DNA from: Strongyloides papillosus
Taxonomy: Eukaryota > Nematoda > Chromadorea > Rhabditida > Strongyloididae
Assembly: GCA_005656395.1 (NCBI GenBank)
Contig: SRSI01000073.1
Coordinates: 186,001-250,000, forward strand
Direction of reading: 5' to 3'
Length of the DNA: 64,000 nucleotides
The position numbers and the translations under genes were made by a program. The notes under the pieces were generated by a model. The model was not told where the DNA came from, did not search any database, and saw only the letters and a list, made by a program, of their open reading frames with translations. This document shows, piece after piece, positions 1-11,922 of the stretch (positions are counted from its first letter, which is position 1; each line of letters starts with the position of its first letter).

Positions 1-1257
1 ATCTGATCTTCGAACTCTAATTTTAAAGTATTATAGAATGTTCTTAAAGGTTTTAAATATTTTTTATAAGGTCATTTGAACAATGACATTTTCTAACTTT
101 TTGCAAAAAAATTTGCCAATAATCACATTTTAGTAATTAATTTTCATTTTGCTTTTTAATCTTCCTTTATATTTTCATACATACTGTATAAACTATTACT
201 TTAAAGATTTTAAAATTCCTGATAGTTCCATCTATCATGTTTCTATATCTGTTTTTTAAACGAAGTATGCTCAATTATCTCAAGTATTTAAAATTTTAAC
301 CCTATAATGTACAATGTATCAAATTTGATTATTTTCTTAAAAAACGCAGGTATTTTTCAAATATAATTGTTAATAAGGGTTATTTTCAATTCAAAAGATT
401 ATTAATTGCAAATTGTAAGGTTAATTCGAATTTTTAAGATAATCATTAAATAAACAATAAAAGTAGTTAAAATAAATTTAAAATATTTTTTATTTACGAG
501 TTTAAATATTTTAGTAACGCTATTTGATATTATTATAAATTTATAATATTTATTAGAAGAACGTTTCTTAAATGTTAAAATAATTCAATGGTTGTTCTTT
601 AATTTTTAATATGGAAACCATAATTGTGAGGATCATACAAAAACTAGTAAATCAAAATAGAAAAAGTTGAAACTAATCAATATGTTTTTCAAATTTTTAA
701 AAAATTAAAATTTATGATTAAATTTTTTGTCACTTATCTTCAAAATTCAAGAAAATCATATAGTAGTAAAGATATCTATAACCTTTAATTCTAGTTACTG
801 TAAGTGCGGAAATCAACAGAAAAATCTTTACAATGAAGGAAAAAGTATGAGCAATGGGGAACATCTATTCTACCAATAATTATAAAATTAAGAAGAAATT
901 TAAGTATGTAAGTATACTGTAATTTCAATACTTGTAGAAAACATTCGGAAAATAACTTTCAAGTTTCTGATGCCTACACAATACGCGGTTTTTTATTTTA
1001 AATTTCTAAATGTTTGGTAAATATAATGCTCATAGATACTGTCTGGCCTGATTTTTGTTTGGATAAGTGTATATGTTTGGTAAAATATTTATTTTGCCAC
1101 TCACTGCAGACATTTCTCCAAATTGTTTGTTTACACACTCCAACTTACACACTCTGATGTTAGCATTTCTATAACTGTAAATATATTTTATTCTATAATT
1201 TTAATAATCTAATAAATTTTTTTTACGAAAATATTCATAAAAATTGATTTCTAAATA
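1..1257. other. Gene-free AT-rich left flank
   Basis: No open frame, tRNA or repeat that I can support. It is the presumed upstream region of the gene that begins at 1258. Confidence 0.6.
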
Positions 1258-2495
1258 ATGGATAATTGGTTTCTATCAATAAAAAATATTGCTCAAAATG
1301 CTTTGAGTGAAAATTTACCATTTTCCTCTGTAAGAGGAGACTTTGTTGTTAATCAAGAAAATGGTTTATCATCCTCATTGTCGAAAACATTCCAACCACT
1401 AATACCAGAAACGCCATCTGAATCGTATAGTGAGTCTGATCATACAGAAAGTTCTGGGGAGTCTGAAGGTAGTTTTAATGAATTGTAAAACTTTTTACAG
1501 GCATTTTAGATTTTAATGATATTTTATATGAAAGTAAAAAGCCAATGAAAAAAATTTGCAGAGAAAGGTACACAAAAATAGCAACTAGTTATCATTTAAA
1601 AGGTCTTAAACTGCAGAGATATTCTGGTAAAAATCTCAATCATAAGGGAATAAATATAAAAACAAATACCGTAAAAAACAATGAACTTTATCATAAGATA
1701 GCAAATAGTGGAAGTCATCCTTTAGTTTTGCGTCCTAAACGTCCAATATACATTTCAATGCAACAAAATAAATTTTATAATGAAAATAAAATGGGTTTTC
1801 CAACACTTCCAGCTCCTAGAAATCCAATGATGTCCTATAGGAAGGATCTCGCAACACTTCCAATTCCTAGGAAAACCAAAGTCACTGGTCTAAAGAACCT
1901 TGGAACAATTCAAATTTCTAAAACAAATAGTACTAATCAGGATAACTGTAAAGTGATTTCGGTTTTACAAGCTAAGAATGATAATAAAGTAAATGAATTA
2001 ACTAGTAAATCTAAACTCTCTGAAGATATTAGAGAAATTTTAGATAAGGAAGATTATAGCAAAGAAATAAAACCAAATAAATTACTAGCAGAAACTCCAA
2101 TGCATAGAAAAGAAGATAGTAACTTTATTAGTCAGGGAAGATCTTCTAATTTGAGCAAAGAATCTAACAATAAAGAAAAATATTCTCAATATCGGTCAAA
2201 TCCTTTGATGTTAAAGAAAAATTCGTCAGCTATTAATAAAAATAGATTAAATTTTTCAAGGCAAAGAGTGAATGAGTCAACTAATGATAAAAATTTAATA
2301 CCTTTGAATGTAGTGAAGCATTTCGTGAAAGACCGTGAACTATACTATGTGATAGAATATTCCAAAGGTATTAATCGTTCCATCTCACTTGAAAAGTGTG
2401 TTGGGGATAAAAAATTAGTAGACCTAATTTTTAAATATAACAATTCTAAAGAGTCACTTTCGTTATTCAGAAGAAAAAATGCCTCTTCAGTTTAA
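1258..2495 (+). CDS. Unknown polar protein, possible C-terminal chromo-shadow-like domain
   Basis: Two exons, 1258-1468 and 1501-2495, joined across a 32 bp GT-AG intron (1469-1500). The join is phase 1 and keeps one frame open through the ATG at 1545, giving about 401 aa. What is visible: a Ser/Glu-rich N-terminus (residues ~50-70), a long Lys/Asn/Ser-rich low-complexity middle with no signal peptide or membrane segment, and a more ordered C-terminal ~60 residues of alternating hydrophobic strand-like text (including ELYYVIEY) ending in a predicted helix (KLVDLIFKYN). That strand-strand-helix layout resembles a chromo or chromo-shadow domain, which would imply a nuclear chromatin or HP1-interacting role. 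This is a resemblance by eye only. An AATAAA lies at 2534-2539, and the gene converges on the next gene with only 90 bp between stop codons. No family was recognised with certainty. Confidence 0.7.
1469..1500 (+). other. 32 bp intron
   Basis: GT at 1469-1470 and TTTTTACAG ending at 1500. Removing it fuses two open frames in register. It is the shortest intron in the window; most others are 35-63 bp. Confidence 0.65.
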
Positions 2496-2585
2496 TTAAA
2501 ATTTTATTTTTGTAAATAAGTATATTGTATTATAATAAATGCTATGTTAGTATTCAATTAAATAAGAGCATAAGATATTAATTAA

Positions 2586-5500
2586 TTAGTGATTAATAGA
2601 TAACTTCCATATTAATTTTTGGCACCTAATAAACTCGGCTAAGTGTATTGTCATTTGTTCAATTGATTTACGATCCATTGTAAAAGTGATTCTTTCTCTG
2701 GGTGTCTCTTCAGGATGAGCTGATGGTGAAACCTGTCTTATCATTGTTAACATAAAATCATTGTTGTATTCTCCAAATGAAACTATAGAGTGTAACGGTA
2801 TTGTACGTATTATTTCCAACTGTTTCTCTGATAATAAATGGACTCCTGATTCATTAATTGCTATAAAGATCCCTTGCATACAAGGTAGTTTCATTTGAGC
2901 CCCCTTCATAAAACTTCCGAATAACTTCCATTTCTTTAAGGCAAATAAAATCATTCTAACGCAATCATTTATCGAAAGTTCTTTAAATTCTACCCATTTC
3001 TGAAGAACATTAACTTTTAAACTTCTTACACAAACGACATCAAATAGTTTTTTTGGATAATACTTTTCTAATATTTCATCTAAATGTATATTTAATGATG
3101 GCATATAATCTCCAAATATCATTTGTCCGTAAAGTGCAGCTAACTCTTCGCCTAACTCATTACTTATTGGTATCTGCCCTTTAACAATTTCTTCGCCCAT
3201 TCTATGACAAAGAAATAATTGCTCCATGATTGTTTCATCATTATGTAAATGCCTCCAGTAATGACGCATTCGAAGTTGTATTTTGATAGAAGAACCATCT
3301 TCAACAATTTTACCTTTTCCATTAACAGTTATCTGCTTTTCCCAAACAGATATACAATCGCAAAGCTTTTGTTTTCCTTTTAGTAAAACTAAGTCATTTG
3401 GGGAACCTAATGGATCTTGTGCATATAATGCATAACCACTTAGAAGCGCTGGTCTTAAGTTTAATCTTAAACAAAGTGAAGATAAAGAATGTCCTATTTC
3501 TGTTGTTCCATCAAATTCAATCATTTGATAATCACCGGAAGGAAGTAATATTGGTATGGAGAATGGCATATTACTTTGAGAATTTGAAAAATCTTTTGTT
3601 AGTATAATTTTTGCTTCTAATTTTGATGGAGGTTCTTGTCTAGAACCAGAGTGTATACATGTTTCAAGTAAACTCTCACAATACCTAACGATAGGTGTAT
3701 CATCATTTTTAATATTATACCATCTCCTGATATGTTGTTTTAGAAACCACAATAATGCATATTGTTTTGGTAAAAATATTGGTAATGTTAATGCTAGTAA
3801 TCTCCAGCCTTGATTACAATTAGTTAATGAGCCATTTGTCATTCTTATTAATTGTGAATATAATTCATTTCTTAATAATTCATCTTCCATAGCAGTTGTA
3901 ATAATATTTTGTGCCAAATCAACGTGATACTGAAATGCGTTTGGATTCATTTGAACTGTAACAAACAAATGAACAGCTCTATCCATTTCAACGGCTTTTT
4001 TAGCTAATGTTTTATTTTCAATAGAAGTTAAAGGTTCCATCAAATTTTCCTTCATATTTGGTTTCAATAATAAGTCGTCGAATAACATATAATTGATTTG
4101 TTCAGAACCTTTTATTAATATTTTCTGTAAGAGTATTTCAAAAGCACTTCCTTGTAGTGAAGCATCACGACTTGCTACTTTAAGATAATACAGCCATTTA
4201 TCTTTATCTTCATTATTATTCAATATTAGATATACAGGATCTTGATTTGGAACTTCAATACAAATACTATATTCACCTTTTTTATTTATGTCCGTTTTTT
4301 TTCTGATTTCATTTATTAAGTGTGGGTTATTAATTTTCTCATCTCCAGTGACTTGGTCATCTTCACTTGTACCACTATATTCATCTGAACTTAATTTACT
4401 TCTACTTTTTTCTGTTACAAAAGCACCATGTAAATATATATGAGATGTTGGTATTTTATCATCATATTTTTTGAAGAATAATAATTTTTGGTCTACCAGA
4501 CTGACGTAATGCTTTCTTTGATGTCCATTTTTAACTTTATACATCCAACCAGAAATGATTGATGGGATAGCTTTCTCTCTAGTTGATAAATCATTAATAG
4601 TGGCATTCCTTAATGATTGAGTAAGAACGAGGAACCATTCCTCTGTAGCAAGATCGGAATCACTATGATATCTTAATGTTGATTCATTCGTAGTTATTTG
4701 GATACCTTTTATATTATTTTTTGATGTGATTCTCACAATACTTTTAATATCCTTCATCGGTATGTGCATACATAAGCCTTCTTCACGTGTCATGCTTTTT
4801 TGATTCTTGTAAATAGTTAAATAACCATTCTTTAAAACAAAATACCGTCTTTTAATGGATTTCAATCGATTATCTGTCATTTGTGTTAAATTTCCTTGTT
4901 TTTCATAACATTCTCTTCCTGGTACTAAACTTGCTCTTAAACTGCTCGAACCTGATATACATGGAGAATTTTTAATAAAATCATTTTTATAACTATTTGG
5001 ACGTTGATATTCATTATTATTATTAATATTACCATTTGACGTTGAGGGTATATGTGTTGAGGAACAATATGACATTGTGGTTGAGTTTACCTTACCATTA
5101 CTATTATAAATAAGTTTATCTCCATAAGATAAATTAGATTCGGATCTATTAAATGAAGTGACAGTTGTCTCTGGTATGCCGGAAGAATGTTTTGATGATG
5201 ATGTGGGAGTATTATCATTCTCTACAATACTTAAACATTTTTCTGCCATTTGTTGTAAACGATCTTCCTAAAAATTTGTCGTTATTGATAAACTAATTAT
5301 GAGAACTTACGAAAGGATATTTAATAGGATTAAGAGGACTGGAGGCGAAATTAATCTTATTCTTATCAATATTTGAATACAGGGGCATATCGTTACTTTC
5401 AACTGTTTTATTAAATAAATCTTTTGATAACAAAGAATCTTTAAAACATTTATCTCTTTTTACACAATCATAACTCTTCTCCTCCTCAAAATTGTCATTT

Positions 5501-8500
5501 TTTGCTAATATAATATCTTTCATATTTACATACTCTGGAGATAAACTTTTTACAAAATCTTTTTTAACTATTTTTGGTGTCACATTTGTAAAACAATTTT
5601 CTGGAAACTTTTGTCTACCCTCTTCTTTACAAATATCAATCTCTTCAAAAATTTCATCTTCTTCTACTTCTATTCCATAATCATTATAGCTGTCATCATC
5701 ATCTCCACTGGGAGATTCAAGACTGTCACGTTCTATCTGTAATTTAATATATTTATTGATTTGATAATGAATTTTTTTATTCCAATGATATTCATATTAT
5801 GTTAACTTATTTATATAATTGAATATGAGGGCAAATTTATATGATGTTTAACCTTTAAGCGCAATTTAACCTGTATAAAGGAGGTAAAATTTACTATGCT
5901 ATGATTATCGTTTTTTGGACATATTAAAAATATTTTTGCTATTATTGGGTCTGATTTTATAAATTTTTTATAATTTAAGGTATTTTTGTGAGATTTGGTC
6001 TCTTTAAAAATTTTTATTATCAGAAGGCAATTTTATGTGGTACTTTTCCGTTGCAGTAGGGCCATTTTTCGAGTTAATTTTTAGAAAGAAAAAAAAGATG
6101 ATGCAATAAAATTCTGAAAAATAAAATAATTTGAATAAATAGCATTAATTTTACTACGCAAAATTAACTATGTCTACATGCATTTAATGAAATGTGTCGT
6201 GGAGATGACGAATCAATCATCACCTCAATGCCAAATGGAAATTTCGGGACTTGAATGTTATTATTAGGAAACTTACTAGGGAGAGGTCATTAAGGCATTT
6301 TGATGGTTAGAGATCTTACAAGTTTAGCAAACTTAAAGCCCAGGATTTTAGCTATTATAAAGCTAGTCATAAATATAACTTTATAGCCTCTAAAGTTAGG
6401 GCTTACGTCAAATAATTTAAATAATATAAAAGTGCCCTACGTGTAGAAATAAAAAACAAGAGAAACAGTTAAAAATATGTCAAATAGCTATCTAGCTTAG
6501 TTTTTTGGTTAAAACTGAACATGAAATGCGATATGTTTGGGTAGATAATGGGTATATTGTAGCATATTCACCTCATGAGGTCAAAACTGAAAAATCAGTT
6601 GCGAACAAAAAACAAAAGCTTTTTAATTTAAGTTGCTTTTGTTTAATAAAAATGTGATCCAAAAATAATTCAATAACCAAGAACAATCTTTTTCAAGTGT
6701 CCCTATCGAAACCAAAAAGTATCTTTTGTTTTAATATTTCTATCTTAATTTGGTGCGTAGCGCCAGATAAAATAATCTTACTATATTTTATTAAAATAAT
6801 GTGAAATTTAAGTAACTAAAGATTAAACGTTTCATATATTATTCTATGAAACATTAGAATGATTAAAAAATCGTTAAAATTTATAATGTCGTAAAATGAT
6901 AGATATATTTATATACGATAACATCGCTATCTTAAGAACCAATTATTTTTATTCGTTTGTGTAGATAAAAAACTTACACTAGCAGTATTAGAAGCTAATT
7001 CAATATCAATTACTTTTTCATTGCATTTATATTTGTCATTAGTCTTATTACTTCTTCTTGGTGTTGGTATTGGTTTAGCTTCCTCGTCATATGGAGATGA
7101 ATCAGTTGCTGAAGACATAACATCGTCTTTTCTTTCATTTCTATGATTACTTCTAACTGGAAAAAAATAAGTAAAAAGAAAGTTTATTTTATTAATGAAA
7201 CAGAATAAACAAACCATCTCGTTTTTTTGTTCGTGGACTCTTCGTTGTATTTGTACAATTAATAACTGGAGCAGTAGATCTTGTCATAATAGTACACATA
7301 ACAGCACCTGAAGAATCGCTTGTTAATCCACTATCATCAGAAGTTCTATAACAATCACCATTAATAATACCGGAGGTAGTTTGTTGGTTTGTGATAGAAG
7401 TTAAATCAAAGTTAGTTTTTGATAAACTTGTAGGTAACATTCCCTGAAACAAGTGAAATAAAAAGATGTTAAAAGTGTACTTTTTTAAATATAATATAAA
7501 TATTATAACATTAAACACATAGTTTTAACAAAAAGATTATAAATAGTTATTTGTTAGCAGGTACCAAAAAATTTTAAACATTGTTTAAACTAAAAAGTTT
7601 TTACAACATTTCTCCGCATTAAAATGAAAATATTATAGGGAGTTACATAAATTTTTGTTTATATATAATAATATATGTATCAATGAATTTGTAGGAAAAG
7701 GAAAACTATTAATTTTTAATGAGTATTTCTTTAAATTTATATTATGTATTAAGGTTATTGTTAATGATAAGGAGAGGTAAAAAATTGCAGTAATATGGAA
7801 TAAAATTAAACAAAAAATTCCTAATTCCTTTTTACTTATTATAAACTTTTTATAAAATAATTATTATTTTTCTGTACAAACAATTAAAAGGTATTAACAA
7901 AAAGATTTTATTTTTGTAAAAGGAAAAATACTTGATATTTGTTTGTAATTACACAATTTTCTTTTAATTATATACAAAAAATATAAGTTAGAGTAATTTA
8001 AGGAAGAATAAATTTTATAGATAAACTTACTATGCAGCTTTGTGAAAAAAAATTCTGATTTAAATTTTTACTTTTCCAGTACTTTTGTTTTTCGGCTAAA
8101 CTACTTAGCGCTTTAAGTTGATTTGTACATTTAAGGTTTTGAGCTTTAAGACGTTCGTTCTGGTCCTCTAACTGAAAATAAAAAATGAAATAGTTATAAA
8201 ACAGAGAAAATTTTAATTTAACAATAGAGAGAAGATTAATTTAAAAATTAGAAAATAAATTATATGTAAGCATTTGAGAGTAGTACAAATATTATTTGCC
8301 ATTAAAATAAATAAATGTATATGTATTAAGAAAAGATAAAATGAAAAATAAATGACAAGAATTTTTTTTTTAATTTTGATGAATAATTCATTTTTATATT
8401 TGTGAAAAATTTGAATGAGCCTAACAAAAAAGAGATTTATTATATTTTTTCTAATTTTAGCCGAAGAAAAAAAATTTTGACATAACAAAGAATGTACTTT

Positions 8501-11500
8501 ATCCTGTTTCAGGAAACTAGTCTTAATCTTAAAAAATACATCAATTATAAAGTGTATTTCACGTCATGAAGGGGAAGAACAAATTTATAGAAGAAAAATA
8601 CTTATTGTTTAAGTTGGAAATGAATTTATATGACATATTAATATATAAAATAATTGAAAATTGTATTTTATATTATAAGACAGAAATGAATTAGTTATTT
8701 GTTAGGAAAATTGTTTTTATGTGTTATTGACAGGATAATATTGTGTTTAATGTAGTAATATTAAATGAATTTATTGATAATAGTGAATAACATGTTAAAT
8801 TGGTACAAAAAATAAAATTTTTAATTTATAATAATTTTGAAGAAGGCATTTTATATTGTTGTGAGATTAAACTTTGTTTAGTATGTAAAAGAAATAGATG
8901 TATATGAGAAGCATAAAACTGTCCATTAGAGGGCAATGAAAATAATCTGCTTCATGTTAAGCTACTATCTTGTGTGTTAGAGGGTATATATCTAACAAAA
9001 TAGGCAAAATACACTGCATAGAATTTATTTATGAAAATTAAAAAGTAAAATAAATTTAGATAAAAAATATATACTCATTTATTTTAACTTATTAAATTAT
9101 TTATTTAAAAAAGTTTATAATAATTTATCAGTTTTTTTTTAAAATAATTTATTTGTATTACTCTATAGTTTGTAAAAATGAGAAATATAATGTGATATAC
9201 ATAACCATTTATTGTAAATTTAAGTTCATAAAGTAGATGTATTGTGATATAATATTATATCAAGGTATAAAATAAATATCTTCTTTAAAACTAGTTAGCA
9301 AGAGAAAAAGTATCAAATTTGAATAGAATGCGGTAAAAAATGATTCTTAAAAATGGATAGATAGTTGCATAATCTTAAGCTTCATGAATTTTAACTTTTA
9401 ATTTATTGTTAATTTTATTGAAATGAGGATAGGAATAAAAGAAGTATTTGGTGAGAAGTAAATTTATACGATTTATTTATGATAAAACAGGTGTTATGTA
9501 CACAAAGAAAATTATTAAGATGTCATAAAAATTTTTGTTAAAATGCACATAGACATATAAAAATTTAAAAAGTATAAATGCGATTTTCAAATTATAATTA
9601 AACTTTTTACACAACATTTGTTGGTTTAAAGTTTCTTTAAAAAAAGATTTAAAAAATGGATATTATATAAATAGAAAAATAAAGTGCACATAAACAAAGA
9701 GAAAATATTATTAGATTTAAACATTCAAAAGAAATGAGTTAGAATAGTTAATGAGTTAAGAGAAACCTTATCTTGATGAAATTGAATAAAAGTAAATTAT
9801 TATTTATAAAAGCGATTATTATTAATATTTGCATAAGGCACACTTTCATGGGTGATATGTATTATGATAATAATGAAATAGTTGATTAACATGGTGGACT
9901 GTGTAAATGATTGTCGGAGAAGATAAAAGTTATCAAAATAGATTAGTAATAGTTTAATTTTATTAAATAATAAATATAAACTATTAATTTAATTTGATAG
10001 CTTTATCCCATTCCATTCTTAAGAATTAGAAAATGTATATAGGAAGCTTAAATTTCAATTAAAATTCTTTATAATACAATAACAATGATAGTTAAAAATG
10101 AGTATCATTTTGAAATATAAAGACAATATTCAATAAAGCATATACTTGTTAAAGAATGAAAAATAAACTGGAATTGGTTTAAGGATATATAAAAAAGATA
10201 AGATGACAAAGAAAGAAAATATATGAAAACAAAAATAAATATAGATAGAAAAATTTTAACTGAAGAATGGCATAAAAAGAACAATATATCTAAATGGTAA
10301 ATATATAGTTATTGGAAGTTTTACTACCATAGAATATTATAAGAAGGGAAAGTTTAAATGTGTTGTTACCAAATTAAATATATAAAACTACGTACTACTA
10401 GGGCATTTACCAAATGAAGCTTGAAATTTTTTGTTTTCATTTAATAATAAATATATAAAAGGTATAGAAGATGACCATGAAAATATTATATGTATAGAGC
10501 ATTTAAAGAATTATATAAACTTTGATAATAACAATAAAAAATGATTGAATATATAATAGGATAAATCAAAAAATTTTTATGTGTAAATTATTATGATTTT
10601 TGAGGGTTGTAAAAATGAAACTAGCTCAAAAATTTATTTACTAATTGAAATTATTATTATTTTACATGAAATTAAACAACAACAAAATAACTAGTTTATC
10701 TATAGGTTAAATAAAGCAATTCAACATTTTTAACTAACAAAATACGAACACATATTAGAGGACGAGGAAAAGAAGCTAAGATATGTAAAGTTAATTAAAA
10801 AAGTGATATAATAAAGATAGGCATTTATTAAGATAAAAATTTTAGTTAGTAAAAGAGTATGATTGAATTATATCTATAAAATATAGTAGATTACTTAGAT
10901 GATCAAACTAAAAGTATAAAATTTAAATTTGTAATAAGGTTAATTAAAGAAAAAGCAGATATTTTTGAGTCAACTTAGATAATTCTATTTACTTATATGT
11001 AATGAGGTTTACTATTAAAAATATTTATGTCCTAAAATCTTTGACAAAAAGTGTAATAAAATTTAATTGGCCGACAACGTAAAGTGTAATATATTCAAAG
11101 TTCAACTATTTTAATAAAAATTATTCAACAGTAAAATGAGGGAAAAAAATTAATTATTTTAAAATAACGTAAACTAAACATATATGTATTATTAATAAAT
11201 TGCGGAAGATGATGGTAAAAAATTTATAGAAATGTGTAAGACATTTTTAATCATTTTCTCACTTATTAATGATGAAGAATCATTTAACTCATTAAGCGTA
11301 GGGGGCTTGTTATATAATAAGATAATAAAGACAAAGAAAAAGATCTAATAAAATGGCAGGTGGTGTCATGATAGAATAAGCTGGCATCTTCAATTAACAT
11401 TTTATTTTGACAGTTATGATTATGTGAAGGAAGAAAACAAAGCTAATGTCACAATCTTTATAAAGTGATTTATTAACTTTATGTTTATTTTTCATAAAAA

Positions 11501-11922
11501 TGAAATAAAATAACAAATAAAATGTCATGCTGATAAATATTTAAATTACATAAAAGCAGCAGGTGTAATAAAGTACTAAAACACTAGTGAAAAAAGATAT
11601 CAATGCACATTGTTAGAAACATTTTTCATTATCTGTAAAAAGAAAGATATCGTATAAATAGATTAAATGTAACAGTTCCGCTGTAGGTGATTTGTAAAAA
11701 AAAGTGTTAAAAATATAACAAGTTGACACGTTAATGAAAAAAGAAGAATATCAAGAACATTAATTTAATTTTATAGATCAAATGTACTTTTATAATTAAA
11801 CATACCTCCTGTAATCTATTCATAACCCATTTCTTTATTTTAGCCGACTTTTCTGAAATTATTTCTTCTGGTGTCATAGGTGAATTAATATTAGAACTAT
11901 GATAACTTTCTGATTCTGACAT
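2586..11922 (-). CDS. max-1: MAX-1/PLEKHH-like PH-MyTH4-FERM protein
   Basis: Six exons on the minus strand: 11806-11922, 8031-8171, 7215-7443, 6978-7156, 5311-5736 and 2586-5267. All phases agree and the product is about 1257 aa. Order of domains: short N-terminus running into a coiled coil (residues ~20-75), a long acidic/Ser-rich linker with a TPRR-type proline patch, two PH domains (~490-590 and ~600-730, the second with the final conserved Trp), MyTH4 (~745-905) and FERM (~920-1250). This order is that of C. elegans MAX-1 and vertebrate PLEKHH1/2, cytoplasmic membrane-associated proteins; MAX-1 acts in motor axon guidance with netrin signalling. The start at 11922 is the first ATG of the exon; an upstream TAACTAG could be a trans-splice acceptor. 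Intron 1 (3634 bp) and the intron 5737-6977 (1241 bp) are far longer than others here. An additional exon or alternative promoter inside them cannot be excluded. Confidence 0.88.
5737..6977 (-). other. 1.24 kb intron of the max-1-like gene with higher-complexity patch
   Basis: Bounded by GTAAGT (donor, minus strand, ending at 6972) and a TTACAG acceptor at 5737-5739. The stretch ~6180-6640 is less AT-rich than typical introns here and has interrupted open frames on the plus strand, suggesting an old insertion, but no family could be named. Confidence 0.5.
8172..11805 (-). other. 3.6 kb first intron of the max-1-like gene
   Basis: Runs from the donor GGAG|GTATGT to the acceptor TTTTCAG. No supported exon inside. 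The plus strand is strongly G over C throughout, meaning pyrimidine-C enrichment on the transcribed sense strand. The short AT frames within are low complexity. Confidence 0.6.

Noticed and set aside
8213..8488. 91-codon minus-strand frame inside the long intron
   Set aside because: Low-complexity Ile/Phe/Leu/Lys text typical of AT-rich introns. No domain.
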